A stretch of DNA of 64,000 bases. Source: Bacteroides helcogenes P 36-108 (GTDB lineage: Bacteria > Bacteroidota > Bacteroidia > Bacteroidales > Bacteroidaceae). Every line of letters starts with the position of its first letter. Position 1 is the stretch's first letter. Below, piece by piece: positions 19,344 to 27,137 of this stretch. A program made the translations under genes and the position numbers. The notes below the pieces were generated by a model that saw only the letters and a program-made list of their open reading frames with translations, was not told where the DNA came from and did not search any database. The stretch is taken from positions 2,790,001 through 2,854,000 of the forward strand of contig NC_014933.1 in assembly GCF_000186225.1 (NCBI RefSeq), given 5' to 3'.

Positions 19344-19793
19344 ATGTTATCGTTAAACCTACCAGCATTCGATGCTAAAATTGCCGCAAGGAATGGAAAA
19401 ATTGTTATTTTTGATGTGATACGCCGTCGATATGTCGCATTGACTCCGGAAGAATGGGTGCGGCAACACTTTATTCACTTTCTTATTGCTCATAAGGGAT
19501 ATCCGCAAGCATTGATGGCAAACGAGGTGCAGGTGCAACTGAACAATACCAGGAAACGTTGTGATACGGTACTCTACCGTCGTGATCTCACCGCCCGTAT
19601 GATTGTGGAATACAAAGCTCCCGAGGTTGAAATCACGCAAAAAGTTTTCGACCAGATAACCCGTTATAATATGGTGTTGAGAGTAGATTATCTCATTGTC
19701 AGCAACGGGTTACAGCACTATTGCTGCCGGATGGATTACGAACATAACACTTATATTTTTCTGCATGATATTCCTGACTATCAAAAGTTATGA
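19344..19793 (+). CDS. Stand-alone HsdR N-terminal domain (PD-(D/E)xK) protein
   Basis: A 149-residue protein resembling only the N-terminal nuclease domain of type I restriction HsdR subunits. The PD-(D/E)xK signature can be read as RCDTVLYRRD ... MIVEYKAPEVEI, with Asp, Glu and Lys in the expected order. There is no helicase domain and no hsdM or hsdS nearby, so it is not part of a restriction system here. Its position beside amn and holA suggests a housekeeping DNA role, an inference. The ATG (MLSLNLPAF) is 64 bp from divergent amn. A tiny 35-codon frame overlaps its stop (ATGA at 19791) and is probably chance. Confidence 0.82.
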   Translation: MLSLNLPAFDAKIAARNGKIVIFDVIRRRYVALTPEEWVRQHFIHFLIAHKGYPQALMANEVQVQLNNTRKRCDTVLYRRDLTARMIVEYKAPEVEITQKVFDQITRYNMVLRVDYLIVSNGLQHYCCRMDYEHNTYIFLHDIPDYQKL

Positions 19794-19845
19794 CTGTACA
19801 AGCCTTTCTTCAGGACTTAGCACACTTCACTACCTTACTGAAAGA

Positions 19846-19884
19846 GAACATCCGGAAGTATTTCATTGAAACACCCGGATGTTC
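19846..19884 (+). terminator. Hairpin downstream of the HsdR-N gene
   Basis: GAACATCCGG (19846-19855) pairs with CCGGATGTTC (19875-19884), with an inner TTTC/GAAA stem in the loop. No T tract follows, so it may not be a classical terminator. The rest of the space to 19990 holds nothing recognisable. Confidence 0.45.
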
Positions 19885-19989
19885 ACTATGGGACTGAGAG
19901 AGGCTAAGGTCCCCACTTCTTATCGGCATCATAATATTGATGCAGGTACATTAAGCAATTCAGAGGAGTGGTAGAAGGCTTTTGTAATG

Positions 19990-21099
19990 TTATCTTCCTC
20001 CAGTAATGAGAGTTGCAATTCGGGGCAGGCACTTCTTTAGCAACCTATAGATGAGGAGACCGGTCAAAATTATTATTGTGGGGCAGAGTATATATAATGC
20101 GAGTACCATTTCATCGGAATGCGGTTTTAAAAGTTTAAATAGAACCTTGCTAACAAGAGCCAATGGCATGGCGTGATAAGCATAAATAAAAAAACTGCTG
20201 TTCGGCAGGAATGAATTTATCTGCCATTTCCCTTTTTCTATGAAATGAACGGTCAGAGTAATGGCAGCAACCATGCCAATCAGGATGCCTGTATTGTGTA
20301 GATAATCACACCATATTCGATCCATGAAATATAGTTCTGCTATCGCTATTAAACCATATAGCATGATAATGACAGGAAATAGAGGTTTCATTATTTCCAC
20401 AAAATTCTTCTGGCAAACACTGAAGTACGCACCTGCTGAAAAGAAGAAAAAAGCTGTGATGCTGAATCCGACAACATTGAACCAGCAGTCGAAGAACCAA
20501 ATAATTCCCAAGCATAATATGGCGTATTGACGTAATTTTATCAACAGAAAGTAAACCAAGGGGGAAAAGAGCATCATTACCATTAAATCGCGGATAAACC
20601 AGAATTGATAACAAATGGGATAAGCTGCAAGATCAGTGCCCGTAGGCGGAGTGATCATGTTAGTATTCCAGAAAGCCCAAAAACAGTCGGAAACGGAGTA
20701 GTCGCTAATCATTTTGTTCTTTCCTGACATCAATCCGGGCAAGAAGCTTTGTGAAAGTAAAAAGAAAGCTATTACCAGCAAATTCCAGAAAATGTAAGGA
20801 ACAAGAATCGTTTGTACCCTTTTCTTCAACTTTTGTAAGTAAACTTGGCCTGTAAAAGAGGTCGTTTTATAAAAGAACAGAAATCCGGAAATAAAGAAAA
20901 AAAGAGGCACGGCAATAGCTGAAAGAATACTGGAGAAAAGATATGAAATAGTTGTATATACAGGAAAGTTATCACTTTTCATGAAATCGACTCCATTGAT
21001 TACTACTTCATTGAAATGCGAATGTATCAGTACAACCCCTACAATAAGGGGGAAACGCAGAAAGCTGATGGTCTGCGATTGTAATTTTTCGTTTGTCAT
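19990..21099 (-). CDS. Acyltransferase family 3 membrane protein
   Basis: An integral membrane protein of 369 residues with about ten predicted transmembrane segments and the acyltransferase-3 pattern: ISFLRFPLIVGVVLIHSH near the N terminus, VPLFFFISGFLFF, and late segments such as SSFFIYAYHAMPLALV. Such enzymes O-acetylate or acylate surface glycans or lipids. No glycan gene cluster is adjacent, so the substrate cannot be named. It is preceded by a 640-bp structured spacer whose last hairpin ends about 30 bases before the ATG, hinting at attenuation. Confidence 0.88.
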   Translation of the reverse strand: MTNEKLQSQTISFLRFPLIVGVVLIHSHFNEVVINGVDFMKSDNFPVYTTISYLFSSILSAIAVPLFFFISGFLFFYKTTSFTGQVYLQKLKKRVQTILVPYIFWNLLVIAFFLLSQSFLPGLMSGKNKMISDYSVSDCFWAFWNTNMITPPTGTDLAAYPICYQFWFIRDLMVMMLFSPLVYFLLIKLRQYAILCLGIIWFFDCWFNVVGFSITAFFFFSAGAYFSVCQKNFVEIMKPLFPVIIMLYGLIAIAELYFMDRIWCDYLHNTGILIGMVAAITLTVHFIEKGKWQINSFLPNSSFFIYAYHAMPLALVSKVLFKLLKPHSDEMVLALYILCPTIIILTGLLIYRLLKKCLPRIATLITGGR

Positions 21100-21126
21100 A
21101 CGAATGTTTGTTTTAAATTGTTATGA

Positions 21127-21191
21127 ATAAAAAGATGCGCTCCATTTCTGCATTTCCGATTCAGGGAAAAGAATGCAAAAGCGGCAGCGCA
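21127..21191 (-). terminator. Long rod hairpin with T tract just before the acyltransferase gene
   Basis: TGCGCT (21136-21141) pairs with AGCGCA (21186-21191), with inner pairing TGCATT/AATGCA and TCC/GGA. On the minus strand it is followed by TCTTTTT. It would terminate minus-strand transcription about 30 bases before the acyltransferase start, or act as its attenuator. Confidence 0.55.
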
Positions 21192-21403
21192 CCTATTCAA
21201 GACAAAATAAAACGGGGACGCATTCACCTTTTACCTTTCTCTGGGCTTAGAATAAATTGGTCGTTTTTCTATGGGAGAAAATGCGGCGAAGCATAAGATT
21301 TGAAATCTGTACGAAAATAGAAAAGGGTTATTTGTCCATAGGCAGTTTTTGGGTTTAAGGATTAATTAATCAAGAGTGTAAATATATGCAGGAGTGAAAG
21401 GAC

Positions 21404-21646
21404 ATAAAAAAGGTGTGAACCCGTACTTATCAGTTCTCAGAAGGTACGACCAAGCACCCAAGCCCAAACCTAATAAGCCGATAGAACACACCCCGTTTTG
21501 AGGTGTATTCGCCAGACTTATTTCTTCTGAGCTTTTTCATTTTGGTCGTTTTACTGAGAAAGAAATAAATAGCAAATACTAATATGTCTAATCTTTTACT
21601 TTACTACAATTTTATTTTTCGTTTCTTATTCTCCATTTTAATGTTT
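21404..21646 (-). ncRNA. Putative structured RNA or leader with terminator, unidentified
   Basis: From a predicted start near 21646 the minus strand runs to an RNA-like rod: GGTGTG closes with CACACC, CTTATTAG pairs with CTGATAAG (one wobble), GGTGC pairs with GTACC, and TTTTTT follows at the 3' end (about 21409-21404). An upstream arm, ACACC..GGTGT, can pair with part of the rod's 5' strand, so two exclusive folds are possible. The segment is clearly richer in GC than its flanks. It could be a small RNA (a 6S-like rod cannot be excluded), an attenuator for the acyltransferase gene, or the transcript of a 36-codon gene. No known family was recognised with certainty. Confidence 0.4.
21430..21540 (-). 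CDS. Possible 36-residue basic peptide, doubtful
   Basis: An ATG at 21540 opens a 36-codon frame starting MKKLRRNKSGEYTSK and ending in a hydrophobic LIRFGLGCLVVPSEN, then TGA. It lies fully inside the putative structured RNA, so the reading frame may be coincidental or may be a leader peptide. A second short frame (10 codons, from about 21634) lies upstream. No homologue was recognised. Confidence 0.2.
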   Translation of the reverse strand: MKKLRRNKSGEYTSKRGVFYRLIRFGLGCLVVPSEN

Positions 21647-21652
21647 CTTGTG

Positions 21653-21683
21653 CAAAAATAGGTGTTTTATTATACATCATCAA
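21653..21683 (-). promoter_or_regulatory. Promoter driving the structured spacer
   Basis: On the minus strand TTG (21683-21681), exactly 20 bases, then TATTTTTG (21660-21653), a full -7 match. It points into the structured region, so that DNA is probably transcribed independently of the barrel gene upstream. Confidence 0.6.
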
Positions 21684-21743
21684 CAAATTATGAGAAAAAA
21701 GTATATTATATCATGTTGAAAAGTACACTGTTTATACAATTTC

Positions 21744-22526
21744 TTAGAAGGCGTATCCGAAACCTGCATTCAGGTATATGGGATACATGGCAAAAGTGAT
21801 TGTCTTGAAATCTTTTTTGAAGATATCGTTTAATCCCCATGCCAGGTCGGCAAAAACATTCAGATGCTTGAATGCGCGCCAATCCACTCCGACTTGTGTT
21901 CCCCATACAAAGTTCCGCAAGTCATCTGAAAAATCATAAGTGGCAATGGCTCCATCAGAAAAATTTACTTTTTTTCCCGTAGGGTTATCTTCACGCAAGT
22001 AGCCTTCATACACATATCCGGAGAATTCTTCATCCATCAGATAGGATACATAAACGCCTGCTTTTATGCGACATCGCGGATTTATCTTATATGCGCCTAT
22101 CATGGGTACAGTTATATAGGCATTACGCACTTTTGTCTGTACCCCTCCTGTCCAGTTTCCTCTTAGACGATTACCGTCATTTCCTGTGATTTCCATCCTA
22201 TAGTTTTTCACAGTTGCTTTGGTAATCATATTCTTGGTTTCTAATCTCAAGCCGGTTATTATTCCCCATTTCTTCTTTTGCCCTATCCATTTAATGGTGT
22301 TACCCTCTATCATGAATGCCAGAGTAGGGTTATAGGCGTCAATACTCCGTATTTCGACAGGCAGCGGCAATGGTGAAGTACCCCCAATACTGATGCCTGC
22401 TTTTATTTCGTATTCCCAACCATGAAGAGCTGCGTTTATAAGTGTCTGATTTTGGTTTTCTTGGGCATACGGCATAATCTGCACGAAAAATGCCAATAAG
22501 ATAGATGTTATTATCTTTTTTATCAT
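21744..22526 (-). CDS. Outer-membrane beta-barrel protein (porin-like)
   Basis: A secreted protein of 260 residues with signal peptide MIKKIITSILLAFFVQIMPYAQ. Alternating-strand segments such as WGIITGLRLETKNM, RCRIKAGVYVSYLMD and VFADLAWGLNDIF suggest a small outer-membrane barrel, ending with the aromatic LNAGFGYAF. An earlier ATG at 22556 overlaps the PCMD gene stop by four bases (ATGA) but puts ten residues before the signal peptide, so 22526 is preferred; either is possible. It is co-transcribed with the PCMD lipoprotein. Function is unknown. Confidence 0.75.
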   Translation of the reverse strand: MIKKIITSILLAFFVQIMPYAQENQNQTLINAALHGWEYEIKAGISIGGTSPLPLPVEIRSIDAYNPTLAFMIEGNTIKWIGQKKKWGIITGLRLETKNMITKATVKNYRMEITGNDGNRLRGNWTGGVQTKVRNAYITVPMIGAYKINPRCRIKAGVYVSYLMDEEFSGYVYEGYLREDNPTGKKVNFSDGAIATYDFSDDLRNFVWGTQVGVDWRAFKHLNVFADLAWGLNDIFKKDFKTITFAMYPIYLNAGFGYAF

Positions 22527-22552
22527 GATATATTTGTCTGTATAGAGTTGCT

Positions 22553-23677
22553 TCATTCGTAAATCAGTTCTACCTCATCTATTAGCAATGTACTGCCGGG
22601 AGCACCTTTAAAAGTGGAACCATCCTTACTTGATGCGAATATAATACTTATTTTATATTCGCCATTCATCAGTTTGGTTTCATCAATCTTCTTTCCATAG
22701 CGTTCATAGTCAAACGGAATATCAAAGTATTTCCATTCATCCGTTTCATGTGGGTCGGACAGAAGAGCGAGAGCCACCATATTGGCGTGATTGTAATTTT
22801 CATTTGGCAAATTACCATCCAGCATATCAATATCTTTTGTCTTTTCATAGAAGATGGCATAAATATTGAAAATATCTTTTCGAGAGGTATAATCGCCATT
22901 TTCATAGAACTTTTCTCCCGCCTTGTATTTATAATAGCCGGTCAGTCGCACAGGTTTGTTGTAGAAAGGTATTCCAAAGCGGGTGGCACTAAGTGGATCT
23001 TTAATTGCATTCAGCATATTGAAACTTCCAATAAATAAATTTCCTGCTGCAATAGGCATTTTGACCAATGCTCCCAAAGATCCTGTGAGACGGGTTTCCA
23101 GTTTTACGCATTTTCCAACTTTCCCATTGGCATATTGCACCGTAGGGTATTCTTCGGTAGAAGCACTTCCCATGGCAAATTTGAATCCTTCATTACCGCT
23201 CGCCCATTTCAGTTCTTCTCCGTTTGATACCTCATAAAATTCATGGTATTTGTCTGAGATGAGTCTTACGCTTTCAAAATGAAATGACGTGGGAATATTG
23301 CTTACTTTCTGTTCCTTGATGCTAATGGCATAAATGCGTTGCCATTTTTTGTCTTCTGAAGTAACAGTATAGTGCACCGGATTAGTGAAATTCTGGCTGC
23401 TTCCATTGGCTGGACTGATGGTTGCGCCAGAGGTTAGCTCAAAAACGGGCGCTATATTTGCCAAGTCTATGCCTTCTTTGACGTTAATCTGTATGGGATA
23501 AGCGTTCAGAATCTCATCATAAGAAGGATTTAAGTCTATATATGAACTTGCCAGAATATCAGTTTGAAAAGATATTGCTGTTATATCCGCTTCGGCATTG
23601 AGTGCTTCATTCCGTATGCACGATGTCACAAATATTCCTATAAAGGAATAGAGTATGAATAATCTGTTCAGCCTCAT
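22553..23677 (-). CDS. PCMD domain lipoprotein
   Basis: A surface or periplasmic lipoprotein of 374 residues. The N-terminal signal ends in the lipobox FVTSC (Cys20). An Ig-like segment follows (ITAISFQTD..., about 30-120, with SGATISPANGSSQNFTNPVHYTV). The remainder matches the putative carbohydrate-metabolism (PCMD) domain, with IPTSFHFESVRL, GKVGKCVKLETR and a C-terminal GSTLLIDEVELIYE strand. PCMD proteins are abundant in Bacteroides, and a glycan-related role is assumed from family context. No SusCD pair or glycosidase is nearby. It forms an operon with the barrel protein downstream. Confidence 0.82.
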   Translation of the reverse strand: MRLNRLFILYSFIGIFVTSCIRNEALNAEADITAISFQTDILASSYIDLNPSYDEILNAYPIQINVKEGIDLANIAPVFELTSGATISPANGSSQNFTNPVHYTVTSEDKKWQRIYAISIKEQKVSNIPTSFHFESVRLISDKYHEFYEVSNGEELKWASGNEGFKFAMGSASTEEYPTVQYANGKVGKCVKLETRLTGSLGALVKMPIAAGNLFIGSFNMLNAIKDPLSATRFGIPFYNKPVRLTGYYKYKAGEKFYENGDYTSRKDIFNIYAIFYEKTKDIDMLDGNLPNENYNHANMVALALLSDPHETDEWKYFDIPFDYERYGKKIDETKLMNGEYKISIIFASSKDGSTFKGAPGSTLLIDEVELIYE

Positions 23678-23758
23678 GTCTCTAAATTTGAATCTATTTT
23701 CTTAAATACAAAACTATATTTTTTTTCTTTAATAGTAGAGATTATGTGCTTATTTAAC

Positions 23759-23797
23759 AAAAAATCGGTAATAGATGTTTCACTATTACCGATTTTT
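23759..23797 (-). terminator. Terminator after the Nif3/zinc-ribbon operon
   Basis: AAAATCGGTAATAG (23761-23774) pairs perfectly with CTATTACCGATTTT over an 8-base loop, with T tracts on both strands. It is placed just past the minus-strand gene ending at 23818. Confidence 0.9.
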
Positions 23798-23817
23798 AAT
23801 ATGGAAATATTTTATGC

Positions 23818-24657
23818 TCAGTCTTCCGATCCGATATGTACAATTTTTCTTTTGGCTCTTACTGGTTTCTCCTTTACTATTTCTTCTTTTTGTTCGGGAG
23901 TCACACCTGCCAATTCCGGGTCAATCATGATACGCCCGCAATATTCACAAACAATGATTTTCTTGCGAGAACGGATATCCAACTGTCTCTGAGGTGGAAT
24001 TTTGTTAAAGCAACCTCCGCAGGCATCGCGCTGTACATATACGATACCTAATCCGTTTCGTGAGTTTTTACGGATACGTTTAAAAGACTGGAGCAAGCGT
24101 GGTTCAATCTTGGTTTCGAGGTCTTTGGCCTTGTCTCTAAGTTTCTCCTCCTCTTGCTTTGTTTCAGAAATAATTTCGTCCAGTTCGTTCTTCTTTACGT
24201 CCAAGTCTTTCTGCCTTTCTTCCAGGGCAGAAAGACTTTCTGCTGCCTCTGCTGACTTTTCGGCCTCTTGTTCAGCAAATTCTTTAATACGCTTTTCGCA
24301 AAGTTCAATTTCAAGTGTCTGGAATTCTATTTCTTTGCTCAGAAAGTCGTACTCACGATTGTTACGTACATTATCTTGCTGATCCTTGTATTTGGCTACG
24401 GAAACCTTTGCAGTTTCAATTTCCACTTTCTTTCCGGCAATAGCAGATTTCAATTCGGCAACTTCCGCCTTAATTCTGTCTATACGGGTACTTAAACCGG
24501 CAATCTCGTCTTCCAAATCTTGTACTTCCAATGGAAGTTCACCTCTCAACGTCTTGATTTCATCAATTTTAGACAGCATGGTCTGCAACTGGAACAAAGC
24601 TTTTAACTTTTGTTCCACAGTCAACTCCTGGGGGTCTTTTTTTGCTTCTTTAGCCAT
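23818..24657 (-). CDS. Coiled-coil protein with C4 zinc ribbon
   Basis: A 279-residue protein. Residues about 20-180 are heptad-rich coiled coil (LEDEIAGLSTRIDRIKAEV and similar). A C-terminal zinc ribbon has two CxxC pairs, ACGGCFN and VCEYCGR (about 212-242). This is the CT398-type family found widely in bacteria next to nif3. The partner gene lies 5 bp upstream in the same operon. A nucleic-acid-binding or scaffold role is usually proposed for the family but not established. The lysine-rich tail (KPVRAKRKIVHIG) fits nucleic-acid contact. Confidence 0.88.
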   Translation of the reverse strand: MAKEAKKDPQELTVEQKLKALFQLQTMLSKIDEIKTLRGELPLEVQDLEDEIAGLSTRIDRIKAEVAELKSAIAGKKVEIETAKVSVAKYKDQQDNVRNNREYDFLSKEIEFQTLEIELCEKRIKEFAEQEAEKSAEAAESLSALEERQKDLDVKKNELDEIISETKQEEEKLRDKAKDLETKIEPRLLQSFKRIRKNSRNGLGIVYVQRDACGGCFNKIPPQRQLDIRSRKKIIVCEYCGRIMIDPELAGVTPEQKEEIVKEKPVRAKRKIVHIGSED

Positions 24658-24662
24658 TTTAG

Positions 24663-25757
24663 TTACATGTATTTTATGGGATTTGTATTCACCTTGGTCA
24701 ATTGGACTTCAAAATGAGGAAATAAATCCCGGATTATAGTATAAAATATTTCTTTGGTATATTGTTCGCTTTCATAATGCCCTATCTCTGCCAGTAATAT
24801 ATCATTCTCATGTCCGAAATAATCGTGATATTTTATTTCACCGGTAATAAACACATCGGCTCTGTTATTGATAGCGAGTGGTATTAGAAAAGCTCCTGCA
24901 CCTCCACACAAGGCAACAGTCTGGATTTCGCGTCCAGTCAGTTTATTGTGTTTTAGGCAGCCTACTTCAAAAGTTTTCTTTATACGTTTCAGAAATTCCA
25001 ACTCGGTTTCCGGCACTTCTAACTCACCGATTATCCCAGCCCCGGCTTGTGCCCAAGTATTTTGCAAGGGATAAATATCAAATGCCGGTTCTTCATACGG
25101 ATGCACGGTCAATAACGCTTTGATAGCTTCTGCTTTCTTGTAGTCAGGCAATACCGTCTCGATACGAATTTCCTTTTCTGTATGCAATTCTCCTATTTTC
25201 CCGCAATACGGCTGTGTTCCTTCTTGTGCGCGGAAGGTCCCCTCTCCTTCCAGATTATAGCTGCAAGAATCGTAATGACCAATACACCCACAACCAGCAT
25301 CGAACAAGGATTGTCGTACTCTTTGTGCATGCGCTGCTGGCACAAATGTGACAAACTTTATCAAATTGTTTTTTTTTGCTTCCAGTATACGCACATTTTT
25401 CAAGCCAATTTTTTCGGCAATCTTGAAATTCACTCCTCCCATTACATTATCCATATTGGTATGTGCAGCATAGACAACGATGTCATTTTTAATAGCCTTC
25501 AAGATGCAACGTTCCACGTAATCACGTCCTGTTATGGATTTATATCCTTTGAAGATAAGGGGATGATGTGCAATGATGAGGTTATACCCCAATGCAATCG
25601 CTTCATCCAACACAGTTTCAGTTACGTCAAGACACAACAAAGCCCCTGTTGCTTCCGCATCTGTCAATCCGATTTGCAGGCCGGCATTATCAAATCCGTC
25701 TTGCAATGGCAGAGGCGCGAACCGTTCAAGGGCGCTTACTATCTCTTTAATTTTCAT
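24663..25757 (-). CDS. Nif3-like dinuclear metal centre protein
   Basis: A member of the NIF3/YqfO family, 364 residues. The metal-binding motifs are IIAHHPLIFKG, VVYAAHTNMDN and, near the C terminus, LLAEIGHYESEQY. A central insertion of about 100 residues (NNLIKFVTFVPAAHAQRVRQ...), like the PII/CutA-like domain of YqfO, distinguishes it from short E. coli YbgI. The reaction is not firmly known; GTP cyclohydrolase-like activity has been suggested for some members. It is first in a two-gene operon with the zinc-ribbon protein. Confidence 0.92.
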   Translation of the reverse strand: MKIKEIVSALERFAPLPLQDGFDNAGLQIGLTDAEATGALLCLDVTETVLDEAIALGYNLIIAHHPLIFKGYKSITGRDYVERCILKAIKNDIVVYAAHTNMDNVMGGVNFKIAEKIGLKNVRILEAKKNNLIKFVTFVPAAHAQRVRQSLFDAGCGCIGHYDSCSYNLEGEGTFRAQEGTQPYCGKIGELHTEKEIRIETVLPDYKKAEAIKALLTVHPYEEPAFDIYPLQNTWAQAGAGIIGELEVPETELEFLKRIKKTFEVGCLKHNKLTGREIQTVALCGGAGAFLIPLAINNRADVFITGEIKYHDYFGHENDILLAEIGHYESEQYTKEIFYTIIRDLFPHFEVQLTKVNTNPIKYM

Positions 25758-25835
25758 TATCTATAGAGAATTTGGGATACAAAGATAATAAAAAGTAATG
25801 AAACTGGAATCTTTTTTATGCTTTTTATGAAAAGC

Positions 25836-25866
25836 TTGGAAGTAATCGATATTTATTTTATCTTTG
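25836..25866 (+). promoter_or_regulatory. Candidate promoter of the small lipoprotein gene
   Basis: TTG (25836-25838), 20 bases, then TATCTTTG (25859-25866). It would start transcription about 20 bases before the ATG at 25893. Confidence 0.6.
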
Positions 25867-25892
25867 TGTCACACAATATATAACAAAATAGT

Positions 25893-26294
25893 ATGAAAAC
25901 ATTATTGGGCTTATTCTTCTTGTTCTTCTCATTTTTCTTGCTTTCTTGCCAACAGTCAAGTCATTCCCAAACTACCGATGAAGAAGGTACGAAAGAATTG
26001 ATGGATACCACTCCGAAAGCTACTGCCATTTTTTGGATAGACAAAAGCAAGGATCCATTAAAAAAAGAGTTTCCTATTCCCATACGTAGCGTAAAAACTA
26101 AGGTAGATATTGATTCTACTGGCAAAGTTGAGATTTTATCCTATGTCAAGCCTCAGGACGGGAAAGTCAGAAAGTATATTCAACATAGGATGAAAATGTT
26201 CCGTGTCTCTAAAATAATGTTAGACAGTGGCTTTGTGAAAGCAGGCGAGCAGTATGTGCAACTTCGGTATATGCCGGAAAAAATGCCGAAATAG
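25893..26294 (+). CDS. Small lipoprotein, Bacteroides family (possibly DUF4891)
   Basis: A 133-residue protein with a signal peptide rich in Phe and Leu ending in the lipobox LLSC (Cys19). The mature part has FWIDKSKDPLKKEFPIPIRSVKTKVDIDS and a C-terminal VQLRYMPEKMPK, resembling a compact beta domain. The recalled family label DUF4891 could not be verified. No function is known. It ends two bases before the convergent fetB stop. Probably monocistronic with its own promoter. Confidence 0.75.
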   Translation: MKTLLGLFFLFFSFFLLSCQQSSHSQTTDEEGTKELMDTTPKATAIFWIDKSKDPLKKEFPIPIRSVKTKVDIDSTGKVEILSYVKPQDGKVRKYIQHRMKMFRVSKIMLDSGFVKAGEQYVQLRYMPEKMPK

Positions 26295-26296
26295 TG

Positions 26297-27094
26297 TCAG
26301 TGCTCTTTTTTCTCCACCGTAACCGGTAATAATTTACCGTATGCGTCAAATGATTTGCGGGAAGCCAAGGAAATGGTAATCATTAGTGAAAGCATGGATG
26401 CTGTAAAAGTGATAACCATAATCATCATTTGATACTTGATGGCTACATTAGGACTACTTCCTCCCAAAATTTGCCCGATCATTGTCCCCGGGAGAGCAAC
26501 TAATCCCATGACGGAGATGTTGGCTATCAGTGGACTAAATGCCTTGACTATAGCTTGACGTATGAAAGGGGCCTGTGCCTCTGCTCTTGTTGCACCGTTT
26601 CCAAGAAGATAACAGTACAGTTGCTGTTCTCTTGTCAATCCACTGTAATAAGTATTGAGAGCTATTACATTACTGGACAGCATATTTCCCATCAGTATGC
26701 CAAATATCGGAATGAAATATCGGGCGCTGAATATGTTGTCCAATCGTAGGACGACCCCAATAAAATACATGCCTACACATACCACACTGCATAGAAATCC
26801 TACGGAGATAGGGATAAGCAGAACCTTTCTTTTCAGCCCGGTACGTGCCAATGCCGTTTGTGAGGCAACAAATACCATGACTATTACCCACAGAAAATTT
26901 ATCCACGGATTATTCCATAGGAATAAATATTTTAGATAGATGCCGATAAAGAACAGTTGTACAATCATTCGTGCCGTACCGATGAGAGTGGCACGTAGAA
27001 GTCCAGTTTTGAACTTCCAGATGTAAAACAGCGGTATCAGCAATAATAGGAGCCCGATACCTAAACTAAAATATGATATGTCTATTGTTCCCAC
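26297..27094 (-). CDS. fetB: ABC exporter permease, FetB/UPF0014 family
   Basis: An integral membrane protein of the FetB (YbbM) family, whose E. coli member exports iron with FetA. Conserved stretches are RMIVQLFFIGIYLKYLF, VMVFVASQTALARTGLK and LPGTMIGQILGGSSP. The open frame extends to 27295, but the first part overlaps fetA and has no family character. A GTG at 27094 (VGTIDISYFSLGIGL) gives 265 residues, close to the family length, and no ATG is well placed. Six to seven transmembrane segments are predicted. The gene pair is fetA then fetB, 43 bp apart. Confidence 0.85.
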   Translation of the reverse strand: MGTIDISYFSLGIGLLLLLIPLFYIWKFKTGLLRATLIGTARMIVQLFFIGIYLKYLFLWNNPWINFLWVIVMVFVASQTALARTGLKRKVLLIPISVGFLCSVVCVGMYFIGVVLRLDNIFSARYFIPIFGILMGNMLSSNVIALNTYYSGLTREQQLYCYLLGNGATRAEAQAPFIRQAIVKAFSPLIANISVMGLVALPGTMIGQILGGSSPNVAIKYQMMIMVITFTASMLSLMITISLASRKSFDAYGKLLPVTVEKKEH

Positions 27095-27137
27095 TCTTTT
27101 ATATATTTGTGTTGATAAACATGAGCACCAGTAAGGT

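Noticed and set aside
19344-19793. Type I restriction-modification system
   Set aside because: Only an HsdR N-terminal-like domain is present; no helicase, HsdM or HsdS, so no restriction system is claimed.
25182-25766. 194-codon plus-strand frame opposite the nif3-like gene
   Set aside because: Antisense shadow; the minus-strand protein has conserved metal-binding motifs over the same bases.
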